The notes under the pieces were generated by a model. It was not told the origin of the DNA and did not search any database. It saw only the letters and a program-made list of their open reading frames with translations. The translations under genes and the position numbers were made by a program. Below, one piece after another: positions 1-12,186 of a stretch of 64,000 bases of DNA. Positions within the stretch are counted from its first letter, which is position 1. The number at the start of each line of letters is the position of its first letter. This stretch comes from Cladorhizidae sp. MBARI D1340-BT2 (lineage: Eukaryota; Porifera; Demospongiae; Poecilosclerida; Cladorhizidae), in contig JAQNBH010000008.1 in assembly GCA_028752905.1 (NCBI GenBank), positions 3,710,025-3,774,024 of the forward strand, in the 5' to 3' direction.

Positions 1-1623
1 CAAGCAGTGGGAGTGGCTCCACTACGATGCTACAAGCAGTGGGAGTGGCTTCACTGCAATGCTACAAGCAGTGGGAGTGGCTCCACTACGATGCTACAAG
101 CAGTGGGAATGGCTCCACTACGATGCTACAAGCAGTGGGAGTGGCTCCACCATGATGCTACAAGCAGTGGGAGTGGCTCCACTACGATGCTACAAGCAGT
201 GGGAGTGGCTCCACCATGATGCTACAAGCAGTGGGAGTGGCTCCACTACGATGCTACAAGCAGTGGGAGTGGCTTCACTACGATGCTACAAGCAGTGGGA
301 GTGGCTTCACTACGATGCTACAAGCAGTGGGAGTGGCTCCACTATGATGCTACAAGAAGTGGGAGTGGCTTCACTATGATGCTACAAGCAGTGGGAGTGG
401 CTTCACTACGATGCCGCAAGCAGTGGGAGTGTCTTCACTACGATGCTACAAGCAGTGGGAGTGGCTCCACTACAATGCTACAAGCAGTGGGAGTGGCTTC
501 ACTACGATGCTACAAGCAGTGGGAGTGGTAAGCAGTGGGAGTGGCTTCACTACGAGGCTACAAGCAGTGGGAGTGGCTTCACTACGATGCCGCAAGCAGT
601 GGGAGTGGCTTCACTACGATGCTGCAAGCAGTGGGAGTGGCTCCACTACGATGCTACAAGCAGTGGGAGTGGCTTCACTACGATGATACAAGCAGTGGGA
701 GTGGCTCCACTACGATGCTACAAGCAGTGGGAGTGGCTCCACCATGATGCTACAAGCAGTGGGAGTGGCTTCACTACGATGCTACAAGCAGTGGGAGTGG
801 CTTCACTATGATGCTACAAGCAGTGGGAGTGGCTCCACTATGATGCTACAAGAAGTGGGAGTGGCTTCACTATGATGCTACAAGCAGTGGGAGTGGCTTC
901 ACTACGATGCCACAGGCAGTGGGAGTGGCTCCACTATGATGCTACAAGAAGTGGGAGTGGCTTCACTATGATGCTACACGCAGTGGGAGTGGCTCCACTA
1001 TGATGCTACAAGCAGTGGGAGTGGCTTCACTACGATGCTACAAGCAGTGGGAGTGGCTCCACTACGATGCTACAAGCAGTGGGAGTGGCTTCACTATGAT
1101 GCTACAAGCAGTGGGAGTGGCTTCACTACAATGCTACAAGCAGTGGGAGTGGCTTCACTACGATGCTACAAGCAGTGGGAGTGGCTTCACTACGATGCCT
1201 CCACTACGATGCCGCAAGCAGTGGGGGTGGCTCCACTATGATGCTACAAGCAGTGGGAGTGGCTTCACTACGATGCTACAAGCAGTGGGAGTGGCTTCAC
1301 TACAGTGCCGCAAGCAGTGGGAGTGGCTCCACTACGATGCTACAAGCAGTGGGAGTGGCTTCACTACGATACTACAAGCAGTGGGAGTGGCTCCACTATG
1401 ATGCTACAAGAAGTGGGAGTGGCTTCACTACGATGCTACAAGCAGTGGGAGTGGCTCCACTATGATGCCGCAAGCAGTGGGAGTGGCTCCACTACGATGC
1501 TACAAGCAGTGGGAGTGGCTTCACTACGATGCTACACGCAGTGGGAGTGGCTTCACTACGATGCTACAAGCAGTGGGAGTGGCTCCACTATGATGCCGCA
1601 AGCAGTGGGAGTGGCTCTACTAA
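1..1623. repeat. Minisatellite, 32-bp unit, about 50 copies
   Basis: Head-to-tail copies of a 32-bp unit beginning caagcagtgggagtggct, with mostly single-base differences (ctcc/cttc, acg/atg). The array runs off the left edge of the window. One partial unit near 528-540 and one near 1199-1210 mark deletions. The unit is not a multiple of three, so all three plus frames stay open only because the unit lacks stops; I see no gene in it. Confidence 0.97.
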
Positions 1624-2035
1624 GATAAGCTGATGTATGTAGTTTAGAATCATGGTGGCAGGCAGAGAGCACAGAAGTGGCAGGCTAATTGTTATTATTA
1701 TGTCAACTGAGATAGAGTTCATTGAGAATTGTTATTGTTATCACCTTTTAGTAGCTATTTGTGGCAAGTTTTACTTTCACATAATTAATCTGATAAAGTA
1801 TTGACTTTCTTAATAATGAAATATCTTGGGGATCAATGCGGCCTGAGACAGTGTTCCTCCATCCCTGCACATTGTGAAGTGGACGAGGAAAAGTGTGACT
1901 TATTAATGGGGGTGGGGGTAAGTACTGTGTATAATGGGCGTGGTTTTATTGACCTTTCCGGTTCAGACTTGCTTCCTACGAGCCTGCACTTGCAAATAAA
2001 GTGGTATTATATAGAGGTCTATGTAAGAGTTGAAT
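1624..2035. other. Non-repetitive spacer with a dispersed motif
   Basis: No gene seen. The stretch near 1695-1735 (ttattatgtcaactgagat, then agttcattgag) recurs at about 63605-63640, so it belongs to a dispersed repeat family that also occurs at the other end of the window. Confidence 0.5.
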
Positions 2036-2937
2036 GTGTAGTACTGCTGTGTGGACCAGGCAGTGTAGCACTGCTGTGTGGACCAGGGTAGTGTGGCACT
2101 GCTGTGTGGACCAGGGTAGTGCAGCACTGCTGTGTGGACCAGGGTAGTGTGGCACTGCTGTGTGGACCAGGGTAGTGTGGCACTGCTGTGTGGACCAGGG
2201 TAGTGTGGCACTGCTGTGTGGACCAGGGTAGTGTAGCACTGCTGTGTGGACCAGGGTAGTGTGGCACTGCTGTGTGGACCAGGTAGTGTGGCACTGCTGT
2301 GTGGACCAGGGTAGTGTGGCACTGCTGTGTGGACCAGGGTAGTGCAGCACTGCTGTGTGGACCAGGGTAGTGTAGTACTGCTGTGTGGACCAGGGTAGTG
2401 TAGTACTGCTGTGTGGACCAGGGTAGTGTAGCACTGCTGTGTGGACCAGGGTAGTGTAGTACTGCTGTGTGGACCAGGTAGTGTGGCACTGCTGTGTGGA
2501 CCAGGACAGTGTAGTACTGCTGTGTGGACCAGGGTAGTGTAGTACTGCTGTGTGGACCAGGGTAGTGTAGTACTGCTGTGTGGACCAGGGTAGTGTAGTA
2601 CTGCTGTGTGGACCAGGTAGTGTGGCACTGCTGTGTGGACCAGGACAGTGTAGTACTGCTGTGTGGACCAGGGTAGTGTAGTACTGCTGTGTGGACCAGG
2701 GTAGTGTAGTACTGCTGTGTGGACCAGGGTAGTGTAGTACTGCTGTGTGGACCAGGTAGTGTGGCACTGCTGTGTGGACCAGGACAGTGTAGTACTGCTG
2801 TGTGGACCAGGGTAGTGTAGTACTGCTGTGTGGACCAGGGTAGTGTAGTACTGCTGTGTGGACCAGGGTAGTGTAGCACTGCTGTGTGGACCAGGGTAGT
2901 GCAGCACTGCTGTGTGGACCAGGTAGTGTAGCACTGC
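2036..2937. repeat. Minisatellite, 28-bp unit, about 32 copies
   Basis: Unit actgctgtgtggaccaggg plus tagtgtggc or tagtgtagt. A variant block 'accaggtagtgtggcac...accaggacagtg' recurs at about 2470-2510, 2610-2650 and 2755-2790, which shows a higher-order repeat of about 140 bp. The minus strand is open for over 300 codons in three frames (PWSTQQYYTTLVHTAVLHY type), as expected for a stop-free 28-bp unit and not evidence of a protein. Confidence 0.96.
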
Positions 2938-3397
2938 GGTGTGCAGTACTACACAGTACCAACATTCAATATTGCTTTTTCTGGAATTGATTACATGTTG
3001 CCACAATATAAATTACCCTGTATATGCAATATTATACGTCTTTGAAATTTGTATAATATTTTTTGTTTGTTCTAAAGATAAAGGCTCATTGAAGTGGGTG
3101 TGGTATAAGACGATAGAGCATCCTGGCTTCAGGAGTTTCAGGCGAGTCAATAGAAGTCTGTGTTTAGCTTTGTGAAGACTGCCTTAAACTCATTAAGCAC
3201 CTTTTTTTCTTGAGTGTCTCGGCACCAAAGTACTGTTCTTGCATCTCTTTAGACATGACATGCCCTTTCATAGACAAGACAAAATCTGTGGAGCATCGAG
3301 ACCACACTGCACACGTGCCACAACCTGCCACTCACAGTATAATGGAGAAAGGGGAGGAGCCAGAGCAAACAACCGAAGTTACAAGAGAATTGTGAAA
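2938..3397. other. Unique spacer, no gene recognised
   Basis: AT-rich sequence between two arrays. A plus-strand open frame (2939-3175) has no recognisable domain and begins inside the preceding array. Confidence 0.4.
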
Positions 3398-4024
3398 ATT
3401 GCAATGAGGGAGCCAGGCAGCGGTGTACCAGAGATTGAGAGCAAGGCAATGGACCTTGCAATGAGGGAGCCAGGCAGCGGTGGACCAGAGATTGAGAGCA
3501 GGGCAATGGACCTTGCAATGAGGGAGCCAGGCAGCGGTGTACCAGAGATTGAGAGCAAGGCAATGGACCTTGCAATGAGGGAGCCAGGCAGCGGTGTACC
3601 AGAGATTGAGAGCAAGGCAATGGACCTTGCAATGAGGGAGCCAGGCAGCGGTGGACCAGAGATTGAGAGCAAGGCAATGGACCTTGCAATGAGGGAGCCA
3701 GGCAGCGGTGTACCAGAGATTGAGAGCAAGGCAATGGACCTTGCAATGAGGGAGCCAGGCAGCGGTGGACCAGAGATTGAGAGCAAGGCAATGGACCTTG
3801 CAATGAGGGAGCCAGGCAGCGGTGTACCAGAGATTGAGAGCAAGGCAATGGACCTTGCAATGAGGGAGCCAGGCAGCGGTGGACCAGAGATTGAGAGCAA
3901 GGCAATGGACCTTGCAATGAGGGAGCCAGGCAGCGGTGTACCAGAGATTGAGAGCAAGGCAATGGACCTTGCAATGAGGGAGCCAGGCAGCGGTGTACCA
4001 GAGATTGAGAGCAAGGCAATGGAC
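3398..4024. repeat. Minisatellite, 57-bp unit, 11 copies
   Basis: Exactly eleven 57-bp units (627 bp), nearly identical. The main variable site is ggtgtacca versus ggtggacca. In the plus frame each unit reads LAMREPGSGVPEIESKAMD or the GGP variant. The order V,G,V,V,G,V,G,V,G,V,V implies expansion of a V-G dimer. Two minus frames are also open. The plus frame (3239-4045) has no ATG before the repeat region, so translation is unsupported. Confidence 0.95.
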
Positions 4025-4146
4025 CGTCTAAATTTCCACAAATAAAAAATAGGGAGAGGAAATCCCATTAACAGTGGCAACAAGGTGAGAGGTCAAAGCT
4101 CTGAGCAGCACACAACAAATGTCTAGATAGTGAACACATCACGTCA

Positions 4147-4696
4147 AGGAGAGAGCAGGATATGTCCGAGCATCGTCAGCATCATCAGCACAGGCGGAGA
4201 CAAAATGGACGTGTAGGAGAGAGCAGGATATGTCCGAGCATCGTCAGCATCATCAGCACAGGCGGAGACAAAATGGACGTGTAGGAGAGAGCAGGATATG
4301 TCCGAGCATCGTCAGCATCGTCACCACAGGCGGAGACAAAATGGACGTGTAGGAGAGAGCAGGATATGTCCGAGCATCGTCAGCATCGTCACCACAGGCG
4401 GAGACAAAATGGACGTGTAGGAGAGAGCAGGATATGTCCGAGCATCGTCAGCATCATCAGCACAGGCGGAGACAAAATGGACGTGTAGGAGAGAGCAGGA
4501 TATGTCCGAGCATCGTCAGCATCGTCACCACAGGCGGAGACAAAATGGACGTGTAGGAGAGAGCAGGATATGTCCGAGCATCGTCAGCACAGGCGGAGAC
4601 AAAATGGACGTGTAGGAGAGAGCTGGATATCCCCGAAAATCGTCAGCATCATCAGCACAGGCGGAGACAAAATGGACGTGTCTGGAGGGAGCAGGA
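4147..4696. repeat. Minisatellite, 68-bp unit, about 8 copies
   Basis: Unit aggagagagcaggatatgtc, then a cgtcagcatc/atcagcacaggcgg block, then acaaaatggacgtgt. One unit (about 4556-4613) lacks 9 bp. The last copies (4614-4696) are diverged. Units alternate 'atcatcagcac' and 'atcgtcaccac'. Confidence 0.93.
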
Positions 4697-5286
4697 AAGC
4701 TTAGCAGTGATATCTAGCCAATGTAGGCTGGACATACAAGGGAGAATATAACTGCACCTGAGAAATATCAACAAGATTGAGACAGAAAGGACCAAGTGTT
4801 CATGCCAGGAGAGAGCATATAACATCAATTGACATGAATGGCGTAAATATCGAAAATTTATTATAACGCTATTGTAAAACATGACATTTTTTACGTCTCC
4901 AAAATTATGTGAGTGTGAGTGTGAGTTAATGAGGCGTGATGATTGAAGCTTGCGGGATGCAATACTCATTTTTCAAATCTGTATTATTTATTGGTGTACA
5001 TGATTGTAATTGGTAAAGGGTCATCTAATTCTCCACGGTTGCTTTCTCGGTTCCTTTCTTCTCTGACAAATACTGTTTGTTGGCTTCAAAAAAATATTTT
5101 CAAAAAACAAACTTTATTTCATGCTGAGTTGTGTTCACCCAATTGGACCACTTTTGTTCAATGCTGTATACAGTGAAATCTCTGGGATTAGCCAGCAGCC
5201 TCGGAGCAGGGCTTGCCCCCTAACTTGGAAATTTCCCTGTACTTAAAGTGAACAGTTGTGGTATACTGCCACAGCTTGAAATACAG
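4697..5286. other. AT-rich spacer, no gene recognised
   Basis: No conserved coding signal in six frames; ordinary noncoding DNA. Confidence 0.4.
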
Positions 5287-6476
5287 CTTACACTTCACAG
5301 AATGATAGAACAATGCTTGTGGCTTACACTTCACAGAATGATAGAACAATGCCTGTGGTTTACACTTCACAGAATGATAGAACAATGCTCGTGGCTTACA
5401 CTTCACAGAATGATAGAACAATGCCTGTGGCTTACACTTCACAGAATGATAGAACAATGCTTGTGGCTTACACTTCACAGAATGATAGAACAATGCCTGT
5501 GGCTTACACTTCACAGAATGATAGAACAATGCCTGTGGCTTACACTTCACAGAATGATAGAACAATGCCTGTGGCTTACACGTCACAGAATGATAGAACA
5601 ATGCATGTGGCTTACACTTCAGAATGATAGAACAATGCCTGTGGCTTACACTTCACAGAATGATGGAACAATGCTTGTGGCTTACACTTCACAGAATGAT
5701 AGAAAATGCTTGTGGCTTACACTTCACAGAATGATAGAACAATGCCTGTGGCTTACACTTCACAGAATGATAGAACAATGCCTGTGGCTTACACTTCACA
5801 GAATGATAGAACAATGCCTATGGCTTACACTTCACAGAATGATGCAACAATGCTTGTGGCTTACACTTCACAGAATGATAGAACAATGCTCGTGGCTTAC
5901 ACTTCACAGAATGATGGAACAATGCCTGTGGCTTACACTTCACAGAATGATAGAACAATGCTCGTGGCTTACACTTCACAGAATGATGGAACAATGCCTG
6001 TGGCTTACACTTCACAGAATGATGCAACAATGCTTGTGGCTTACACTTCACAGAATGATAGAACAATGCCTGTGGCTTACACTTCACAGAATGATAGAAC
6101 AATGCCTATGGCTTACACTTCACAGAATGATAGAACAATGCCTGTGGCTTACACTTCACAGAATGATAGAACAATGCTTGTGACTTACACTTCACAGAAT
6201 GATAGAACAATGCTTGTGGCTTACACTTCACAGAATGATAGAACAATGCTCGTGGCTTACACTTCACAGAATGATAGAACAATGCTTGTGGCTTACACTT
6301 CACAGAATGATAGAACAATGCCTGTGGCTTACACTTCACAGAATGATAGAACAATGCCTGTGGCTTACACTTCACAGAATGATAGAACAATGCCTGTGGC
6401 TTACACTTCACAGAATGATAGAACAATGCCTGTGGCTTACACTTCACAGAATGATAAAACAATGCCTGTGGCTTAC
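5287..6476. repeat. Minisatellite, 36-bp unit, 33 copies
   Basis: Unit cttacacttcacagaatgat followed by agaacaatgcctgtgg. Variants sit at the gcttg/gcctg/gctcg position and at agaac/ggaac/gcaac. Because 36 is a multiple of three, two plus frames (YTSQNDRTMPVA and LHRMIEQCLWLT) and one minus frame stay open for long runs. Confidence 0.97.
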
Positions 6477-7012
6477 TAAGGTTCCAGATTATTTCGTGCC
6501 ATCTCAGAACGTGTCATATCGATGAGAGGGTTAAAAGTATATCGTTCTTCCATCACTGCAGCCAAACCAAGTGTTCGTGACCCCCACAAACACAATAACC
6601 GCCAATACTGGTTTCCATTTTGTTTATGCAGGTAATCTGGGTGTCAAAGTAAGTGTGCTCATTCTGTGTGCTCATTCTGTGTGCTTTCAAATGATATGCA
6701 ACTGCACTCCCCTCTCATCACTGAGATCTCCCCAGTGGAGTGTTGACCTGTAATTTGGTCTATCGTCTGTCAAAGCAATTTGCTGTGGTATACATGAGCA
6801 AAAGGAAATTGCCTCCCTACAGTTGCTTGGGGTGTGCAAGAACCTGAACGCTTATACCACTGAGCTCCAAAAGAGCTTTCAAAATTAGCTTTGAAAGTGA
6901 ACTGAACTGTAGCAAAGATATGGACCAGAAAACTTGAATTGCGAGAATAAGCCTTCAAAGTTAAGACAATTAGCTCAATTTTTTGTAATTGCATGGACAA
7001 ACCCCACCAAAC
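6477..7012. other. Spacer, no gene recognised
   Basis: Unique sequence with a short duplication 'attctgtgtgctc' near 6660-6680. No coding signal recognised. Confidence 0.4.
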
Positions 7013-8262
7013 GACATGGACATCCATAGCTCTGAAACACCACCACAACTTTGACATGGACATCCATAGCTCTATAACACCACAACTTTGACATGGAGCG
7101 TCCATAGCTCTGAAACACCTCCACAACTTTGACATGGAGCATCCATAGCTCTGAAACACCACAACTTTGACATGGAGCGTCCATAGCTCTGAAACACCAC
7201 AACTTTGTCATGGAGCGTCCATAGCTCTGAAACACCACCACAACTTTGACATGGACATCCATAGCTCTGAACCACCACAACTTTGACATGGACATTCATA
7301 GCTCTGAAACACCACAACTTTGACATGGAGCGTCAATAGCTCTGAAACACCTCCACAACTTTGACATGGAGCGTCCATAGCTCTGAAACACCACAACTTT
7401 GACATGGAGCGTCCATAGCTCTGAAACACCACAACTTTGACATGGAGCGTCCATAGCTCTGAAACACCACAACTTTGTCATGGAGCGTCCATAGCTCTGA
7501 AACACCACCACAACTTTGACATGGACATCCCATAGCTCTGAAACACCACAACTTTGACATGGACATCCATAGCTCTGAAACACCACAACTTTGACATGGA
7601 GCGTCCATAGCTCTGAAACACAACCACAACTTTGACATGGAGCGTCCATAGCTCTGAAACACCCCACAACTTTGACATGGAGCGTCCATAGCTCTGAAAC
7701 ACTACCACAACTTTGACATGGAGCGTCCATAGCTCTGAAACACAACCACAACTTTGACATGGAGCATCCATAGCTCTGAAACACCTCCACAACTTTGACA
7801 TGGAGCGTCCATAGCTCTGAAACACCACAACTTTGACATGGAGCGTCCATAGCTCTGAAACACCTCCACAACTTTGACATGGAGCATCCATAGCTCTGAA
7901 ACACCTCCACAACTTTGACATGGAGCGTCCATAGCTCTGAAACAACACCACTACTTTGACATGGAGCGTCCATAGCTCTGAAACACTTGACATGGAGCGT
8001 CCATAGCTCTGAAACAACACCACAACTTTGTCATGGAGCGTCCATAGCTCTGAAATACCACCACAACTTTGACATGGAGCGTCCATAGCTCTGAAACACA
8101 ACCACAACTTTGTCATGGAGCGTCCATAGCTCTGAAACACCACCACAACTTTGACATGGAGCGTCCATAGCTCTGAAACACCTCCACAACTTTGACATGG
8201 AGCGTCCATAGCTCTGAAACACCTCCACTACTTTGACATGGAGCGTCCATAGCTCTGAAACT
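7013..8262. repeat. Minisatellite, 38-41-bp unit, about 31 copies
   Basis: Core acatggagcgtccatagctc tgaaacacc, then a length-variable accacaactttg segment (38, 39 or 41 bp). Length variation moves the frame, and all minus frames remain open (SELWTLHVKVVVFQ type). Confidence 0.95.
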
Positions 8263-8297
8263 TGGAAATGGCTAGTAGACGGAGCAACAGCTGACAT

Positions 8298-8322
8298 CCC
8301 CCCCCCCCCCCCCCCCCCCCCC
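8298..8322. repeat. Homopolymer C25
   Basis: Uninterrupted run of 25 C directly 3' of the 7013-8262 array. Long C runs recur in the window (about 18890-18940, 25878-25920, 33434-33444, 41202-41212, 51295-51308); run lengths may be assembly-limited. Confidence 0.95.
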
Positions 8323-9039
8323 ATTTTTTCAATGTTTTGACCTATAGTTACCTCTTAGCTTCTCAACTCATGTCCACCTTAATGTGATGATCCTTACCAT
8401 GTGCCATGCATGTGCAAAGCAGGGTAGAGTTACGGTGTTGTCTGTCAGTTTATCAGTGAGTGTGGTAGCACTGCCTATATTGGTTTGACCACAATTTTTT
8501 TAATGGCGGCAAAAAAGAAGAAGCGTATATCTAAGCTTAAAACTCACTCTGGCAGCTTCTTAATATTATTTCTTAATATTATAAATGTCAATTTTGACCC
8601 ACAAATTCTTTGAGCATGCCTTGAATCCTTCGCCAAGGTAGTAAGCGTGGAGCCTAAAAAACCCCAGTAAAATCATGATTTTTCATTTTCAAGATCTTGG
8701 ATATGTACATGTAGGTATCTATCTTGTTTACTTCCCACGCATAACTTGTATGCAGTATGCCCATTCCTCATAATTTTACTACCAGAAGACTCCAAACTGC
8801 ATTGCCAAAACTAACCCACTTCTTGATTCAGCACTAATTCATTCATTTCTCAACATAGCCAAATTTGTATGTGGTAAATGTTCGTCACTTCCATAAGCGT
8901 TTTGTGGGCATGCAGAATCCAGTTTAGCTACTAAGTCAGCAAGCAGTTGCACATTCTCCTACCATGAAATGATCCGTTAGTTTCCTCAGAACTTCATTCT
9001 TGTGACAATACTTAATACTTTACAGACACTGCTTCAACG
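8323..9039. other. Noncoding spacer with diverged dispersed repeat
   Basis: No gene seen. The segment near 8545-8655 (gcagcttcttaatatta..., gccttgaatccttcgccaagg) resembles the degenerate left flank of the 36-bp array at 38930-38970, which suggests a shared dispersed element from which that array grew. Confidence 0.35.
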
Positions 9040-9430
9040 AAACCACTTAAGTATGTGGTCAAGCGCTCGGTTGGAAAATGAATTTCGTTAAAATTCTTTT
9101 TCCAACATCGCGCTTGACCACATACTTAGCTTGACCATGTACTTAAGCTAGAGTAGGGCTTCCTCTAGCCATTGGTGCTAATTTCAGCTCTCTAGCACTT
9201 GGCAATCTGGAGGGGGAAAATCAGGCACTCAGGTTTTGAGGTATCCCCACTTTAGCTCCTGTAACTTGGGAGTAGTTATAGCTATGAAAAATGTTTTAGT
9301 ACCAAAAGAGAGCACACAGAGAGACTTATCTTTTGAGCCATATATCAAGTCTATACCATGAAGGTTGCAGAATCTATGGAGATATAAAGTGGTAACCACA
9401 TGTTTTTAAACACCTACTACTACTTTATGG
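9040..9430. repeat. Dispersed repeat copy A
   Basis: Matches 18297-18660 in the same orientation over about 350 bp: shared blocks include ctagccattggt, agcacttggcaatc, gcacgcaggt/gcactcaggt, gtaacttggg, aaaagagagcacacagagag, tatcttttgag and gcagaatctatgg. The copies are diverged and contain indels. No coding capacity is evident. Confidence 0.7.
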
Positions 9431-9823
9431 TTTTGTCCTCCCTTAACAGTCAAAGCTTCAGGTAACTGATAAGGTGTGTATCAGGTGATTGAATCGGAAG
9501 CTTATTCTTACAACATTAGTTAACACGCAGAACCGAGCTGAATCGCCAACAACCACATGTTTTGGTAACAAAAAGTGAAGAGTTGGATTCCTCAGAAGTT
9601 TCTCATTACTCTTTGAGAAATCAGACCTTTAACAAAACCAGGTGAATAGTACATACTTGTGTCTATGTGTATCACATGATACAGTAATAAATATAATACG
9701 TGATTGGTTAGTTCTGTTGCAATACTGGTAAGTTATTATAGTTGCTGCTATAAAAGCTATAAAAGGAACATGACAAAGCTGACTCACCGGAAAACAAATG
9801 AAGCAAGTGTTTACTTCTCCAAG
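9431..9823. other. Noncoding spacer
   Basis: No gene recognised between the dispersed repeat and the foldback element. Confidence 0.35.
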
Positions 9824-10182
9824 AAGGAAGTCCCCACAAGTGGATTAGTTTGGAGGAGCCACTCATAAACAGCTTTGGTTGTAAGTGAGTAGTGTTATTA
9901 CAAGAGAGTGGCCTTCAGAAAGCTGTTGCTACAAGTAGTTACAGGAGCTGCACTTGGTTATGTCATGTCCAAAAAAGGAAGACCACAGATGAAAACTAAC
10001 ATGACCAGCCACTAGTTAGTTTTCATCTGTGGACTTCCTTCTTTGGACATGACATTACCAAGTGCAGCTGCTTATCCAACAGCTTTCTGAAGGCCACTCT
10101 CTTGTAATAACACTATACACTTACAACCAAAGCTGTGTATGAGTGGCTCCTCTAAACTAATTGACCACCTGTGGACTTCCTG
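9824..10182. mobile_element. Foldback (inverted-repeat) element
   Basis: Two arms of about 170 bp are reverse complements of each other around a 14-bp centre (10001-10014). Left arm 9827-10000 includes gaagtcc, ggaggagccactcata, cagctttggttgtaagtg, gagagtggccttcagaaagc and tgtcatgtcc. The right arm 10015-10179 carries the complement of each in reverse order. A few small indels separate the arms. The transcript would fold into a long hairpin. It has no ORF and is best explained as a MITE/foldback element or an inverted duplication. Confidence 0.85.
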
Positions 10183-10904
10183 GACCAGTCATCAGTATAG
10201 CTACAGCTGTGGTTTGTAGCTACGGCTTTCTCATGGCATAATGAGAGCTTCAACTAACATTGAAAACAGGGTCAGCAGTATAAGGGATTACAGCTTTGAC
10301 ATTAAGAGGGTTAACAATGAAGACCAATATTATAATACTGCTTATTTAAAAATCTGTATTATATTTGGAGTTCATTATGTTAATAGGTAAAGGGTCTTCT
10401 GTAAATGTTGTCTACATCCTCGAGTCAACAATCCAATATTTTAAACATGTTTTGGCTTAATTAGGAGGCCACTTATCCGAACACATTGGGACTGGTGATT
10501 CGGATAACTGAACTTCAAGTCTTCAGCTTGCCCTTGCTCCTCACAAGATCGTGGACAGTCCACTTCCAAACATCACATTCCGCCGCTGCTCTAGCTAAAT
10601 TCTCTTACTTCGCATATCGTGAGCTTTTTACCTCTTTTGAATAGTTCTAGCCATCTCTCTCAGCTTTGACACGGAGAAAGATGAATAGAGAGAAACTGCT
10701 GGGTGAGGTTACACGTTAGGTGAACGGTATATATTCCTTGTGCACATGCGCAAAGGAATTTCCACTGCAAAATGAAAAAAGACGTACTCCAAATGTAGCC
10801 AGCATTTCTGGGGGCATGGCCAAATTACCCTGGGCTGGGCTTTTTGTAGCGCTCAGCTGACCAGATAAGTGACTTTCGAAAAGTGGTCTCCTACTGTACA
10901 TGAT
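10183..10904. other. Noncoding spacer
   Basis: No gene recognised; ordinary AT-rich sequence leading into the ATGCAT-rich array. Confidence 0.35.
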
Positions 10905-11370
10905 ACATATATATTTGTACATATAAATGCATGTGTATAAATATATGCATGTATACATATATATGCATGTATACATATATATGCATGCTTATAAATATTT
11001 ATACATATATATGCATGTTTATAAATATTTATACATATATATGCATGCTTATACATACATATGCATGCTTATAAATATTTATACATATATATGCATGCTT
11101 ATAAATATTTATACATATATATGCATGCTTATACATACATATGCATGCTTATAAATATTTATACATATATATGCATGCTTATAAATATTTATACATATAT
11201 ATGCATGCTTATACATACATATGCATGCTTATAAATATTTATACATATATATGCATGCTTATAAATATTTATACATATATATATATATGAATGTGTATAT
11301 ATTTTATACACGTCGTCATGCATATTTGTATAAATATGCACATACATAATATGAATATATATATACAGTA
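10905..11370. repeat. AT-rich 30-bp tandem array (tatatgcatgc)
   Basis: Unit atgcatgcttataaatattt atacatatat, about 13 copies, fading into (ta)n toward 11290-11370. Units alternate 'ataaatatttatacatatat' and 'atacatacat', giving a composite period of about 90 bp from 10981 on. It is self-complementary around ATGCAT and TATATA. Confidence 0.9.
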
Positions 11371-11489
11371 TATATATGATATGTTTGTCTGATCAAAAGG
11401 TCTCTAGTTCTTACAGTTATATATACTATTACACATTATGTTGCATAAAACAACTTTGACATCATTATGGAACTTGGCATCAGCTAAGA

Positions 11490-12036
11490 AGCTAAGAAGG
11501 CCTGTGCCAGCCCAACAGCTATAGACATTTAGGCCTGCACCAGCCCAACAGCTAGAGACAATTAAGCCTGCACCAGCCCAACAGCTAGAGACAATTAGGC
11601 CTGCACCAGCCCAACAGCTAAAGACAATTAGGCCTGCACCAGCCCAACAGCTAGAGACAATTACAATTAAGCCTGCACCACCCCAACAGCTAGAGACATT
11701 TAGGTTTGCACCAGCCCAACAGCTAGAGACAATTAGGCCTGCACCAGCCCAACAGCTAGAGACAATTAGGCCTGCACCAGCCCAACAGCTAAAGACAATT
11801 AGGCCTGCACCAGCCCAACAGCTAGAGACAATTACAATTAAGCCTGCACCACCCCAACAGCTAGAGACATTTAGGTTTGCACCAGCCCAACAGCTAGAGA
11901 CAATTAGGCCTGCACCAGCCCAACAGCTAGAGACAATTAGGCCTGCACCAGCCCAAACCTAGAGACAATTAGGCCTGCACCACCCCAACAGCTAGAGACA
12001 TTTAGGCCTGCACCAGCCCAACAGCTAGAACAATTA
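11490..12036. repeat. 33-bp minisatellite, left half
   Basis: Unit acagctagagacaattaggc ctgcaccagccca. A variant block with acaattacaattaagcctgc occurs twice, about 175 bp apart (about 11655 and 11830), indicating segmental duplication within the array. The same unit resumes at 16551 after the transposon, so this is one array interrupted by an insertion. Confidence 0.95.
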
Positions 12037-12186
12037 CCGTATTTGCCCGAGTATAAGTCGCACCGGAATATAAGTCGCACCCCCCAAAGTTGGCCATCAT
12101 TTTGAAAATCTATAATAGTTGGAGTATAAGTCGCATGCTAAATAAAGTGCAATGACAATAGGTAAAGTTTCGACTACACGAGACGA

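Noticed and set aside
1..1623. CRISPR-like direct repeats
   Set aside because: Units are contiguous with no spacers, the host is eukaryotic, and no cas genes are present; the same holds for the other arrays.
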